Positions 21,759 through 35,057 of a stretch of DNA of 64,000 bases are shown here, piece by piece (within the stretch, counting starts at the first letter, position 1; each line of letters begins with the position of its first letter). Below the pieces are notes generated by a model that was not told where the DNA came from, did no database searches, and worked only from the letters and a program-made list of their open reading frames with translations. This stretch comes from Volvox africanus (lineage: Eukaryota; Chlorophyta; Chlorophyceae; Chlamydomonadales; Volvocaceae). A program made the translations under genes and the position numbers. The DNA lies in NCBI GenBank assembly GCA_030268105.1, contig BSDZ01000013.1, positions 3,701,001-3,765,000 of the forward strand. The letters are read 5' to 3'.

Positions 21759-22518
21759 GAAACTGCCCGGCTTGAGGAGGAAGGGACTTCTCCCGGGACT
21801 GAAAAACTTGTGTGTGGTCGTTGGTTGTCTATGCGACCTGCTGTGAAGACCTTCTATTTTTGGAAAAATTGAACACGCTATCGGGCGACGTTTATTGCGC
21901 TTGACAGCCGCATGGGACTGAATTGCTTTGACCCGCTGTGTAACTTGTTCACACCACCTTGTCCTCTTTCGTCCCTCAATTTGTCCGGCCACGCTACTTT
22001 GTTTATCCCTTCATCTTTTCGTGAGCTGTGCGAACAGCTTGTAACAGCTCACCAAGTACAGAAGATGTCGACGCCAAAGTCCGGGCACAGCAGCATGCGT
22101 GCTTATTGGTATAAGCATCACAACCATCCTACGGCCAGCAAAAGGCTGCTGTGCTATTGGAAGGGTTGCAATGTGTCCTTTGATTCGAGTCAGACACCGT
22201 TTTGTTTAATGGTGTGGATGTGGCGGGGACCCCAGTTCAATAACCGAAGTTATCCTATGCTGTTGATGTTTGGTATGAAGCTCCTGTGACGAACTTTACC
22301 AGGTTCGAACCTACTCTAGGGTCACTCTTACTTTCCGCGGAGTTGGCTCCGACAGGAAATCGTGTCCCTGTAATTGAGATCGGCCTCGCTGGTCGATTGA
22401 TGAAGGCACTCGTGGATACTGGCGCCAGTGACGATTTCATCTCGTCGAAGGAGGTGAACGCATTGGGGTTGACCCCTCAGTCGTCCGACTGTGCACAGGT
22501 TACCCTCGCTGATGAAGG
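21759..22518 (+). pseudogene. Element E pol N-terminus and protease, left part
   Basis: Frames shift several times: [23 protein letters not shown]...LFIPSSFRE; then FTRFEPTLGSLLL with protease [20 protein letters not shown] (about 22410-22470). It is interrupted at GATGAAGG (22511-22518) by the LTR of an inserted element, and the next residues ([11 protein letters not shown]) resume at 29297. The flanks GAAGG and GGAGG are probably a 5-bp target duplication with one later change. Confidence 0.85.
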
Positions 22519-23244
22519 TGTTGTACCCGGGTTCGATCACCGTTTACACCGAAGTAGACCGCAATCCATTTGAGCATTATGAAGCATGATATAATCATAT
22601 TAGCATGATATACTCGAGTATATCTAGCTAATCAGGCACGTTGCATTATCATCTACGACATCGCGCTGTCGGTCAACCTGTTTGACTCGAGGTTGATATG
22701 TGAGAACGCAACGATCACGATGGTTGGGTCAGCAACCGAATATCGATATTCGGACCTTCGCATATTACATACGTTGCATCCATTAATATCACGGATTACG
22801 CGATATTTAGAATAGTGCTACGAAGGTACTCACACTTGAGATCGGAATCCAGTGAGACCTGTACTGCACATCGGTATCACTACGTGATAGGTGTGAGGAC
22901 GGCCGCCTAGAGACCGAAGTTGGCTCGACGCTACTTTGGGATTAAGTACTCGTGTACTTAACACAATCTAATTCGGATACATACGTTATATGCATTTATA
23001 TTCGGCCTGAGCTATTCCAGCATAGCATCTGCAGTCGGATGATGAACATTGCCTGCGGGGTCTGACGGCCGACTACCCATTTGTAAACGAAGACTATTGT
23101 TAATTGGATCTTTCCTTATTGTTGAGTCTTCCGCTGTCACTTTCCTCGCATTGGATCGCCTTGCTGTTCGTAAGCTTGGTGTGCACTTAGCTAACATCCA
23201 GACGTGCAGATTCAGTGCATGATTGAAGAAGGAAGGATACAACA
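22519..23244 (+). repeat. 5' LTR of element D (726 bp, internal deletion)
   Basis: It begins TGTTGTACCCGGG and ends GGATACAACA. It matches the 3' LTR closely except for a deletion of roughly 85 bp near 22695, which removes an AT-rich inverted repeat. A primer site TGGTATCGAGACAGGTTCG follows at 23249. Confidence 0.9.
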
Positions 23245-24102
23245 AATTTGGTATCGAGACAGGTTCGTTGCCTGACTGCCTAATGATGCTTGATCGGAAG
23301 TAAGTTCTTTCTAGGATGACTGTCGACGATGGGCGACGTAGCCCACTAGACATTATCGCCAAAGAACTTGTCCACTCCGTATTAGATACTGTTGCTTCCA
23401 AATTGTGATTGCTTTTATACCTTTGTAGTTTACTGCAATTGTGGTGTGAGCCTTCGCTCTGAGTTGCAGGTGAAACTAGTGGTCCGGCACCGCTTGCGAT
23501 AGCTCCTGGTTACAACTTGCGTGCTAATCAGCTGGAGGCTTTGATCGCGCGGACTACAGGGACCAACTGAGTACGTATCTGCCATATCTACTCGAAGTCT
23601 GCAAGAGTATTATGTGTGTAGGATAGGGGGGTACATCACCCGTGGCCACTAACCTGGCAGTCCCTACCTTCCCCGGTGTTTCGGGGCACCCTCATCCGGT
23701 CTCCCATGCCGACTTCTACGAAATCAGTGGTTTTCCCAGGTTCAGCACCCACCACCAGCATCCAGCGGAATCTGCTGAATCAACTATGGCGTCAACTCCG
23801 CTACTGGTCAGCTCGCAGGTCACTTTAATTGGGGTCGTCACCGTCCATCGACATGGGGGCACCCTGCCCTTAACATTAGGGTCTTTGGCCCGCTCACAGT
23901 CGTGGTAGAACCTGGAACTCCAGGGGCATATTAGTCGTGCCATAACAGTCGTGCCTGAACACAATTGTATTGAGTATTGTCTGTGCGCTGGCCAAATTAC
24001 TTGTACTCTTGTGCTAGATTCATGTGAATCCCTTGCACACTTGCTTTAGAATTATGTGCATCGTTTATTGTCACGCAATTTGAATATATTGGTCAGTGTT
24101 CC
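23245..24102 (+). other. Leader of element D, split by a SINE-like insertion
   Basis: The leader matches the minus strand of 19043-19536. It is interrupted at GAGTATT (23605-23611) by the dispersed repeat, and GAGTATT recurs at 23972-23978. I see no coding potential besides the repeat. Confidence 0.75.
23612..23971 (-). repeat. SINE-like dispersed repeat, copy 2 (about 360 bp)
   Basis: It is almost identical to copy 1 and flanked by GAGTATT on both sides. The uninterrupted site is visible, inverted, near 19170-19195, which confirms insertion. It is oriented so that the CA-type tail lies at the left end. Confidence 0.75.
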
Positions 24103-24483
24103 ATGATGATGGGACGTGATGACCCGTCGTTTGTAGGCTTGGCATGTCCACCTGAGCCGGGTACCGTTCCTAGAACGTTTGATAGGGATCCTGAGACTAT
24201 TGACACAATTACTGTTCAAGATCCTCTTGTGTTTCAGGCCCTTATCCATCTTTCTACGCCACACTTGGCAGCCCTGACGGTTACAGATGGAATTGCCGAT
24301 CAACGGGGTTTGCTATCGCCTCAAATGCAAGACCGCGCCGACGGACTCATGACTGACAAAATGGGAGTGTACACAATCCAAGCTTGTGCGTTGGAAGGAG
24401 ATCACTCCCTGTTGGAGATGTGCGGTGGGTTATCTCATGATGGATTGCAATTGTTGCCGCCTTTGGCCCCACGGTCAAAGTAG
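24103..24483 (+). pseudogene. Element D gag with deleted core
   Basis: The N-terminus (FVGLACPPEPGTVPRTFDRD...LLSPQMQDRADG) joins directly to a remnant near the zinc-knuckle region. The conserved core and most of the knuckle are missing compared with the inverted copy at 18056-19042. It ends TCA AAG TAG GGG, and the same frame after TAG encodes MQGRWSFVCPTVK before stopping, again mirroring family B. Confidence 0.8.
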
Positions 24484-27400
24484 GGGGATGCCTGGATTGA
24501 TGCGGAGTTGACTCCATCCGGGACAGCTGAACAAATGCAAGGTCGGTGGTCATTCGTATGTCCAACTGTGAAGCATCGTTGCTTTTAGTCCTTGAGAACG
24601 TATCGTTTGTTCATCCCCTCATCTCAAAGTGAGCCGTTCGAACAGCTGGTCAGGTACATGAGATGTAGACATCAATGTCTGGACACTCCCGCATGTTTGT
24701 TGCTACCATTTCACAGCCAGCGTAGGGCTACCGCTTTGTTAAACAGTATCCAACGATTCAAGTCAGGCACTGTATTGCTTGATGATGTGAACGTGGCGGA
24801 ATCCGCAGTTATGTTGCCGGAGTTGCCCTATGCCTTTGATGTCTGGTATGAAGCTCCTGTGGCGGGTTTTGTTCATTTTGAGCCCGCCCTGGGATCACTT
24901 TTGTTATCTGTGGAGTCGACTCCGACAGGTTATTGTGTTTCTGTTATTGAAGTCGGCCTCGCTGGTCGAATGATGAAGGCACTTGAGGATACCAGTGCCA
25001 GTGACGACTTCATCTCGGCAAAGGAGGTGAATGTGTTGGGGTCGACACCACAGTCGTCTGATTGTGACAGGTTACCCTCGTTGATGAGGGTAAGCATCCC
25101 ATCGTGGGCAGAATCACCCTAAGCCTATCGATAGGCCCTCTGCGTGTTAGGGCCCAATGAGTGCAACAAGGTCTCTCGGAGACAGCACTACATGGACATT
25201 GGGTGCCGTGACATAACGACAGTACCGCGCGCTCATCGATATGGAGTCCAACACAATTGGCCATTGTGCAAAAGGGAACCTATCGCCTAAGGTACCTTGT
25301 CTGTCGTACAAAGATGTCACACCAGAGGAGGGCGGAACTGTTGCGGAGCCTGTGGTTCATTTCGCTTGAGCGGCGTTCGTCCGCCGAAATAAAGAACCCA
25401 AGCTTGAAGGGTGCAAAAGAAGCCTATCAAATGATAAGGGAAGGCACCCATGAATTGCTTGTGAGGCCTTGGGTGCAATCGATTGCTACCACCGCGCAGT
25501 CTCTTGTGAAAGATTCTGAGGTCGCAGCCCCCTTCCATTGCCAAACTATACTGATGCATTTGTCATCCCGGGGCTCCCACCTATGTTACCTGCTGACTAT
25601 ACGATCCCTCTTGTGCCCGAGCACAACCCGTTTCACAACCTATATACAGGTTAAGGCCGCTAAAGTTGAGCGGATGAAGCAGCGAGTGAGGGATCTGCTC
25701 GCAAAGGGTATGGTTCGGCCCAGCACATCACCATATTCTGCACCGATATTGTTCGTCGGTAAGAAGGATGGGACGTTGCGCATGTGCATTGATTATCGGG
25801 GCTTGAATGCGACTACAATTAAAAATCGCTACCCTTTGCCGCGCGTCGATGACCTGCTCGATAAGCTGAAAGGCTCAGCTTATTTTTCCTCGATTGATCT
25901 GCAACAGGGGTATAATCAGATATGCATTGCTGCCTCTGATATTCCGAAAAACCGCTTTCCGGACCCCCTTTGGTCACTTCAAGTACATGGTCTTGTCGTT
26001 TGGACTTACTAATGCGCCCGCCACATTTCAAGCAGTGATGGACCGCATGTTCAGACCGTATATCGACAGGTTCGTCATTTGTTATTTGGATGATATTTTA
26101 ATATATTCCAAGACGCGAGAGGAGCACCTGAAGCATCTCGAGCTCGTGCTTGAGGTGATGAAGCGGGAGCAATTGTTTGCTAAACGCACCAAGTGTTTTT
26201 GGGCGCAGCCTCAAGTGGAGTATTTGGGCCACATCGTGTCGGCCACTGGAATAAGGATGGACCCACGGAAGGTAGCTGTGGTTTGCGAATGGCCCGCACC
26301 TCAGAATCTCACAGAACTACGCCAGTTCTTAGGTTTGACCAACTACTTCCGTAAGTTTATTAATAAATACTCCATTATTGCGGCCCCGCTTACAAATCTG
26401 ACGAGGAAAGGAGGTTTCGCTTCTCTCGAGGCCTTGACACCCGTGTGCCAGCGGGCATTCGAAGAGCTCAAGCGAATCGTCGCCGACGATGTTACCCTCT
26501 CTTTCCCCGATTACTCGTTGCCATTTCGTGTTGAAGTAATATCAGATGCTTCCCTGCATGGAAGCGGCGCTGTATTGTTGCAGGAAGGACGACCGATCGC
26601 CTTCACGAGTAAGAAATTCTCGGGTGCGGAGACCCGATACACGACCGGAGAGCAGGAGCTGTTGGCAGTTCTGCATGCTTTAAAGGAATGGTGCTGTTAC
26701 CTCGAAGGCCGCCCTTTTACACTGAAGACCGACCACAAGCCGCTGACATTTTTACAGAGTGTTCCCACGCTCAACCGACGACAAGCCCGGTGGATGGAGT
26801 ATCTATCTCGTTTCGACTGTACATGGGAATATATCGCTGGCAGAATTAATACTGCTGACGCCCTCAGTTGACATCCATCGCTACACGCTGCGATTTTGGC
26901 AGCGCCGGTTACTCGTTCGCGCAGTCAGGAGGTGCCGATAGCAGCGGACCTTGCGCAACGACTCAAGGTGGCGTATGAAGTAGATCCATGGTTTGCTTCG
27001 CCAAGTAATGTGGAACATTTGCACAAGCGCAACGATTTGTGGCTGCAGAGGGATGGATCGACCACACAAATCGTCGTGCCCAACGATGACTCTTTATGCT
27101 ACGATATTCTTGCTCGGTTCCACGAGGACCCATTAGCAGGACATCCTAGAAGTACGCGATTGGCAGAGCTTGTATGACGCTCGTTCTGGTGGCCGCGCAT
27201 GGTGAAGGATGCGGAAAACTTCGTGCAAAGGTGCAGTTTATGTCAGCGCAATAAAGCACTATCCGGTAAGGGCCAGGGTTTGTTACAACCTTTACCTATA
27301 CCAGATGCCCCTTGGGAAAGTGTTTCTATGGACTTCGTAGTCGTGCTGCCCAAAACTGAGGGGGGATACGACTCGGTGTTCGTTATGGTCGATCGCTTGA

Positions 27401-28417
27401 CCAAGATGGTTCATTTAGCCCCCTGCACCTCGTCTTGCACCGCTGAGCAAACAGCACGATTATTTTTTGATAACGTGGTCCGATTGCATGGCGTTCCTAA
27501 AAATGTGATATCCGATCACGGCGGTCAATTCACTTCTAAGTTTTGGGAAGCGCTATGTGAACTCGTCGGTATGCGCGTTCATTTGAGCACAGCATATCAT
27601 CCACAATCTGATGGGCAAACCGAACACACAAACCGCACGCTGGGCGATATGTTAAGGAATTTCGCGGGACGCACACCCTCCGTTTGGGATACGTTTCGAA
27701 TTTCAGCAGAATTCGCGCTTAACAACGCTGTTAACCGCTCTACAGGTCAAAGCCCCTTCTTTCTGAATTATGGATTTCATCCTGCGCTACCCGTGTGGCG
27801 AGAATTGGAAGTAAATATTCCTGCGGCTAAAACCTTTGCCAAGTCGTTCCTATCACGCATGACAGACGCGAAAGCATGTTTGGACGTTGCACAACAACGG
27901 ACGACGGACTACTATAATAAATCCAAACGAGACGTGACATTTTCGGTGGGACAGATGGTGTTGTTGAGCACTAAGAACCTGCGTTCGCTCGCCGACAGTT
28001 CCCAAAAATTACTGCCCCGCTGGATCAGTCCTTATCCCGTTGTTCACATGGTAGGAAATGTAGCTGTGGAGCTATCCCTCTGACATGAATATTCACCCCA
28101 AGTTTCACATCTCCCTCATCCGTCCTTATTGCGGTACAGTACCCGTTACAAACGACACCGATGCCCCTGCAGTAATGGACCCCGGTCCCGAGACCTGGAT
28201 CGCAGGCAAACAAAAGGTGTACGATGTGGAACGGATACTAGATTATCGGGTTCATCGTATAGGTCGACAGCGACGAAAGAGGAACGTGCACGAGTATCTG
28301 GTCAAATGGACTGGCTATTCTAGCAAGCACAACTCGTGGGAGCCGACGCGTAATTTCTCGCCTGAGATGAAGCCCCTATTAGAGGAAGCTCATCTACGTG
28401 CCATGCAAACCCAATGA
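24484..28417 (+). pseudogene. Element D pol, multiply broken
   Basis: It contains protease (degenerate: EDTSASDDFIS, where D/G changes break the active site), RT with YLDD near 26086, RNase H (SDASLHGSG), the integrase zinc finger and core (VISDHGGQF), and the chromodomain to 28417. Breaks include frameshifts in the protease-RT interval and near 25950, TGA at 26868-26870 (CGA in family B), TGA near 27175, and a short deletion at 28077 (siblings have LSLPSDMN) that puts TGA in frame. It is clearly non-functional. Confidence 0.88.
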
Positions 28418-28476
28418 TCTTTGCAGTCGATGCTGTTCGATGCAGTGAGGACGCTGCATACGGGAGGGGGGATAGT

Positions 28477-29292
28477 TGTTGTACGCGGGTTCGATCACCG
28501 TTTACACCGAAGTAGACCGCAATCCATTTGAGCATTATGAAGCATGATATAATCATATTAGCATGATATACTCGAGTATATCTAGCTAATCAGGCACGTT
28601 GCATTATCATCCATGACATCGCGCTGTCAGTCAACATGTTTGACTCGAGGTTGATAATTAATGCGCGATCTATCTGTTGGCATAATATTTCACGGAATAA
28701 TACTTAAAATATTATTACCTCATCCGTGTCATAAACCATACGCGTATGCGAGAACGTGACGATCGCGATGGTTGGGTCAGCAACCAAATATCGATATTCG
28801 GACCTTCGCATATTACATACGTTGCATCCATTAATATCACGGATTACGCGATATTTAGAATAGTGCTACGAAGGTACTCACACTTGAGATCGGAATCCAG
28901 TGAGACCTGTACTGCACATCGGTATCACGACGTGATAGGTGCGAGGATGGCCGCCTAGAGACCGAAGTCGGCTCGACGCTACTTTGGGATTAAGTACTCG
29001 TGTACTTAACACAATCTAATTCGGATACAAACGTTATATGCATTTATATTCGGCCTGAGCTATTCCAGCATAGCATCCGCAGCCGGATGATGAACATTGC
29101 CCGCGGGGTCTGACGGCCGACTACCCATTTGTAAACATAGACTATTGTAAGTTGGATCTTTCCTTATTGTTGAGTCTTCCGCTGTCACTTTCCTCGCATT
29201 GGATCGCCTTGCTGTTCGTAAGCTTGGTGTGCACTTAGCTAACATCCAGACGTGCAGATTCAGTGCATGATTGAAGAAGGAAGGATACAACA
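28477..29292 (+). repeat. 3' LTR of element D (816 bp)
   Basis: It follows GGGAGGGGGGATAG, begins TGTTGTACGCGGG and ends GGATACAACA. It retains the region deleted in the 5' LTR. The right flank GGAGGTAAGCATCCC continues element E protease coding. Confidence 0.92.
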
Positions 29293-30457
29293 GGAGGTAA
29301 GCATCCCATCGTGGGCAGAGTCACCCTGAGCCTATCGATAGGCTCTCTGCGTGTTAGGGCCCAACCGTATGTGCTACAAGGTCTCTTGGAGACGGCACAG
29401 TACATTCTGGGTGCCGTGACATTACGACAGTACCGTGCGCGCATCGATATGGAGTCCACCACACTTAGTTTGTGCAAAGGGAACCTATCGACTAAGGTAC
29501 CTTTCCTGTCGTACCAAGATGTCACACCAGAGGAGGGCGCAACTGTTGCGGAGCCTAAGGTTCATTTTGCCGTGGCCGCGTTGGCCCGCCGAACTGAAGA
29601 ACCCAAGCTAATTGGGCGCAAAGAAAGGCGCCCATGTGTTGCTTGTGAGGCCTCGGGTGCAACCAAATGCTACCACCGCGCAGTCTCCTGTGAAGGATTC
29701 TGAGGTCGAAGCCCTCTTGCAAAATTATGCCAATGTCTTTCATGACATCCCAGGGCTCCCACCTATGCGACCTGTTGACCACACGATCCCTCTTGTGCCC
29801 GGAGCACAACCCGTTTCATGACCTATGTACAGGTAAAGCCCATTGGAGTTCGACGAAGTGAAGCGGCAAGTGAGGATCTGCTCGCAAAGGGTATGATTCG
29901 GCCCAGCACATCTCCATATTCTGCACCGATATTGTTCGTCGGTAAGAAGGACGGGATGTTACGTATGTGTATCGATTATCAGCACCTGAATGCGACCAGG
30001 GTTAAAAATCGCTACCCTTTGCCGCGCGTCGATGACCTGCTCGATAAGCTGAAACGCTCAGCTTATTTTTCCTTGATTGATCTGCAACAGGGGTATAATC
30101 AGATGCGCATTGCTGCTTCTGATATCCTGAAAACCACGTGTCGGACCCCCTTTGGTCACTTCAAGTACATGGTCTTGTCGTTTGGACTTACGAATGCGCC
30201 CGCCACATTTCAAGCAGTGATGGACCACATGTTCAGACCATACATCGACAGGTTTGTCGTTTGTTATTTGGATGATATTTTAATATACTCCAAAACGCGT
30301 GAGGAGCACCTGAAGCATCTTGAGCTTGTGCTTGAGGTGATGAAGCGGGAGCAATTGTTTGCCAAACGCGCCAAATGGTTTTGGGCGCAGCCTCAGGTGG
30401 AGTATTTGGGCCACATTGTGTCAGCCACTGGGGTAAGAATGGACCCACGGAAGGTAG
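29293..30457 (+). pseudogene. Element E protease end and RT, middle part
   Basis: It resumes the protease-linker ([38 protein letters not shown]) and then, after frameshifts near 29620 and 29820, RT ([20 protein letters not shown] to YLDDILIYSKT and [12 protein letters not shown]). Several conserved residues are altered (YQHLNATR, SLIDLQQG). It stops at GACCCACGGAAGGTAG (30457), where a solo LTR is inserted. Confidence 0.88.
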
Positions 30458-31270
30458 TGTTGTATGCTGGTCCGATCACCGCTCATGTCAAAATAGCCTT
30501 GCTCTCATCTAAGCATGACTGAACGTGATATTAGCATTTTAGCATGATATATTCGAATATATCTAGCTAATGTAGCACGCCGCATTATCATTCACAACAT
30601 CGCGCTGTCGGTCAACATGTTTGACTTGAGGTTGATATCGGTGTGTGAATCCATTACGGCATAATATATCAAGTAATGATATTTCAAATATTATTACATG
30701 ATTCGTATCATGAACCACACCCGTATGCGGAAACACGACGATCGCGATGGTTGGGTCGGCAACAGAATATCGATATTCGGACCTTTGCACACTGCATACG
30801 TTGCATCCATTCATATCACGGATTACGCAATATTTAGGACAGTGATATAATAGTACTCACACTTGAGATCGGAATCCAGTGAGACTTGTACTGCACATCG
30901 GTATCACAACGTGATAGGTGCGAGGACGGCCGCCTAGAGACCGAAGTCAGCTCGAAACTATTTTGGATTAAGTACTCGTGTACTTAACTCAATCTAATAC
31001 ACAAACATACGATATACTCATTTGTTATCGGCCTGAGCTATTTCAGCATATCATTTCCAGCCGTATGATGAACGCTGCCCACGGGGTCTGACGGCAGACT
31101 TCTATTTGGTAACCAGAGATCATTGTAAGCTGAATCTTTCCTTATTGATAAGTCTTCTGCTGTCACATTGCTTGCATTGAATCGTCCTGCTGTTCGTAAG
31201 CACAATGCACTTGTAGCTAACACTCAGACACGCAGATTTGGTGCATGATCGAAGAAGGAAGGATACAACA
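30458..31270 (+). repeat. Solo LTR with perfect 5-bp target duplication (813 bp)
   Basis: It runs TGTTGTATGCTGG...GGATACAACA and is flanked by GGTAG at 30453-30457 and 31271-31275. The host pol reads DPRKV before it and AVVREWP after it. It contains the perfect palindrome GATATATTCGAATATATC (30546-30563). It arose by recombination between the two LTRs of a former full-length insertion. Confidence 0.95.
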
Positions 31271-33223
31271 GGTAGCTGTGGTTCGCGAGTGGCCCACGCC
31301 TCAGAACCTCACAGAATTACGTCAGTTCCTGGGCTTGACTACTTCCGCAAGTTTATTAACAAATATTCCATCCTTGCGGCCCCGCTTACGAACTTGACAA
31401 GGAAAGGAGGCTTTGTTTTGCTCGAATCAAGGACACCCGAGTGTCAACGGGCATTTGAAGAGCTCAAGTGTATCATCGCCGACGACGTTACCCTCTCATT
31501 TCCTGACTACTTGTTGCCATTTTGCGTAGAGGTCGTATCCGATGCCTCTCTCTACGGAAGTGGCGCTGTATTGTTGCAGGAAGGACAACCGATCGCCTTC
31601 ACAAGTAAGAAATTCTTGGATGCGGAGACCTGATACACTACCAGAGAGCAGGAGCTGTTTGCAGTTCTACATGCTCTGAAGGAATGGCGCTGCTGCCTCA
31701 AGGGCCGCCCATTCACGCTGAAGACCGACCACAAGCCTCTGACATTTTTGCAACGTGTCCCCACGCTGAACCGACGGCAAGCTAGGTGGATGGAATATCT
31801 AGCTCGTTTCGACTGTACATGGGAATTCATCGCCGGCCGGATTAACATCTCCGACACCCTCAGTCGACACCCGTCGTTACACGCTGCAATTTTAGCAGCG
31901 CCGGTCACATGTTCACGCAACGAGGAGTTGCTGATAGCATCGGACCTTGCAGAGCGGCTGAAGGTGGCGTATGAATGGATCCATGATTCGCCACCCCAAG
32001 TAATGTGGAGCACATACGCAAGTGAAACGATCTTTGGTTGCGGGCAGATGGTGCAGTAATGCAGATCGTCGAGCCAAACGACGATGCTCTACACTACGAT
32101 ATTCTTGCTCAGTTCCACAACCATTACCTATACCAGATGACCCTTGGGAAAGTGTTTCAATGGACTTCGTGGTCACGGTGCCCAAAACTGAGGGGGGATA
32201 CGACTCGGTGTTTGTTATGGTCGATCGATTGACCAAAATGGTTCACATAGCCCCCTGCACCTCGTCTTGCACCGCTGAGCAAACAGCACGATTATTTTTC
32301 AATAACGTGGTCCGATTGCATGGCGTTCCTAAAAATGTGATATCAGACCGTGGCGGTCAATTCACATCTAAGTTTTGGGAAGCGCTATGTGAACTCGTCG
32401 GTATGCGCGTTCATTTGAGCACAGCATATCATCCACAATCCGACGGGCAAACCGAACGCACAAATCGCACGCTGGGCGATATGTTAAGGAATTTCGCGGG
32501 ATGCACACCTCTTGTCTGGGATACATTCTTGACTTTGGCAGAGTTCACGCTTAACAATGCTGTTAACCGCTCTACAGGTCAAAGCCCCTTCTTTCTGAAA
32601 TACGGATTTCATCCTGCACTACCCGTGTGGCGAGAGTTGGAAGTGAATATCCCTGCGGCTAAAACCTTTGCCAAGTCGTTCCTATCACGCATGACAGGTG
32701 TGAAGGCATGCTTGGATGGGGCACGACAATGGACGACGGACTACTATAATAAATCCAAACAAGATGTAACATTTTCGGTGGGACAAATGGTTTTATTGAG
32801 CACTAAGAACTTACGGTTCCCAAAAACTGTTACCTCACTGGATTGGTCCATATCCCATTGTACGCATGGTAGGGAATGTAGCTGTGGAGCTATCCCTACC
32901 CTCTGACATGAATATTCACTCCACGTTTCATGTTTCGCTCATTCACCCCTATTGTGGTACGGCACCCATTTCAAATGACACCGATGCCCCTGCAGTAATG
33001 GACCCCGGTCCTGAGACCTGGATCGCAGGCAAGCAAAAGGTTTACTGGATTATCGGGCTCGACGTGTAGGTCGACACCGACGCAAGCGGACGGTACACGA
33101 GTACCTGGTCAAGTGGACTGGTTATCCTAGCAAGCATAACTCTTGGGAGCCGACGCACAACTTTTCGCCAGATGTGAAGCCCCTATCAGAGGAAGCTCGT
33201 CTACGTGCCACACAGACCCAATG
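31271..33223 (+). pseudogene. Element E RNase H, integrase and chromodomain, right part
   Basis: Coding resumes at [22 protein letters not shown] at 31631-31633 replaces Arg (CGA in a sibling). A deletion near 32118 joins 'AQFHN' to 'YLYQMTLG/PLPIPDDPWES', removing the integrase zinc finger. The core retains [17 protein letters not shown] and [12 protein letters not shown]. Near 32815 and 33045 further small deletions shift the frame. The chromodomain end ([20 protein letters not shown]) is still recognisable near 33090-33160. Confidence 0.87.
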
Positions 33224-33772
33224 ATCTCTGCGTATGCGGAAATGCGACGATCGCGATGGTTGGTCGGCAACCGAATATCGATATTCGGACCTTTGTACCC
33301 TGCATACGTTGCATCCATTAATATCATGAATTAAGCGATATTCAGGAGAGTGCTCTGACAGTACTCACACTTAGCATCGGGATCCAGTGTGATTTGTACT
33401 GCACATCGGTATTGCAAGCGTGATAGGTGCGAGGACGGCCGCCTAGAGACCAAAGTCGGCTCGACGCTACTTTGGATAAGTACTCGCGTACTTAACTCCA
33501 TTTGATTGTCATACATACGTTATAATCATTTATTATCGGCCTGAGCTATTTCAGCACACCATTTTCAGCCGTGTGATGAACCCGCGGGGTCTGACGGCAA
33601 ACTACAATCTGTAATCGAGGATCATTGTAAGTTGAATCTTTCCTTGTTCTAAAGTCTTCCGCTATCACCTTACTCACACTGGAGTGCCTTGCTGTTCGTA
33701 AGCACGAAGCACTTGTAGCTATTAATCAGATGTGCAGATTCAGTGCATGATTGAAGAAGGAAGGATGCAACA
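33224..33772 (+). repeat. Truncated 3' LTR of element E
   Basis: The purine tract and the first 250 bp or so of the LTR are missing: the sequence passes from the pol 3' end (CAATGATCTCTG) straight into CGTATGCGGAAATGCGACG, which is internal in the other LTRs. It retains CCGAATATCGATATTCGG and ends GGATGCAACA, one base off the usual terminus. Confidence 0.85.
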
Positions 33773-33784
33773 CATACAAAGTCG

Positions 33785-33905
33785 TTCTGCTCGAAATGGC
33801 CATCCTCGCATCTATTACACGCGATGTCGATACTTAGTACAACTCACACTAGGAGGTCAATCCTAAGTGTGACAAACCCTAATGTGTAACATCGATATCC
33901 GCAAT
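33785..33905 (-). repeat. Inverted LTR remnant
   Basis: GGCCATCCTCGCATCTATTACACG and the following CACACTAGGAGGTCAATCCTAAGTG resemble the inverted LTR segment near 19862-19945. It is short and diverged and has no ends. Confidence 0.5.
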
Positions 33906-33958
33906 GTACGTATGCACATAGCCAGATAGAGTGAGGCTGCAAGCACGCGAGGAAGTGT

Positions 33959-34969
<1,011 letters not shown>

Positions 34970-35057
34970 GTTCTTTTGCTTATGCCATTCGCCTTTTATA
35001 ACTTGGAATGAAATATCTGACTACCACGCGGGATTATTGGTGCATCCTTCCGCAGGT

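Larger units (their letters stand above)
22519..29292 (+). mobile_element. Defective chromovirus D inserted in element E protease (6.8 kb)
   Basis: It is bounded by LTRs 22519-23244 and 28477-29292 in the same orientation. Flanks GAAGG/GGAGG and the exact resumption of element E coding on the right show a single insertion. Internally it carries a SINE-like insertion (23612-23971), a gag with its core deleted, and a pol with frameshifts and nonsense codons. It would need proteins from an intact relative to move. Confidence 0.9.
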
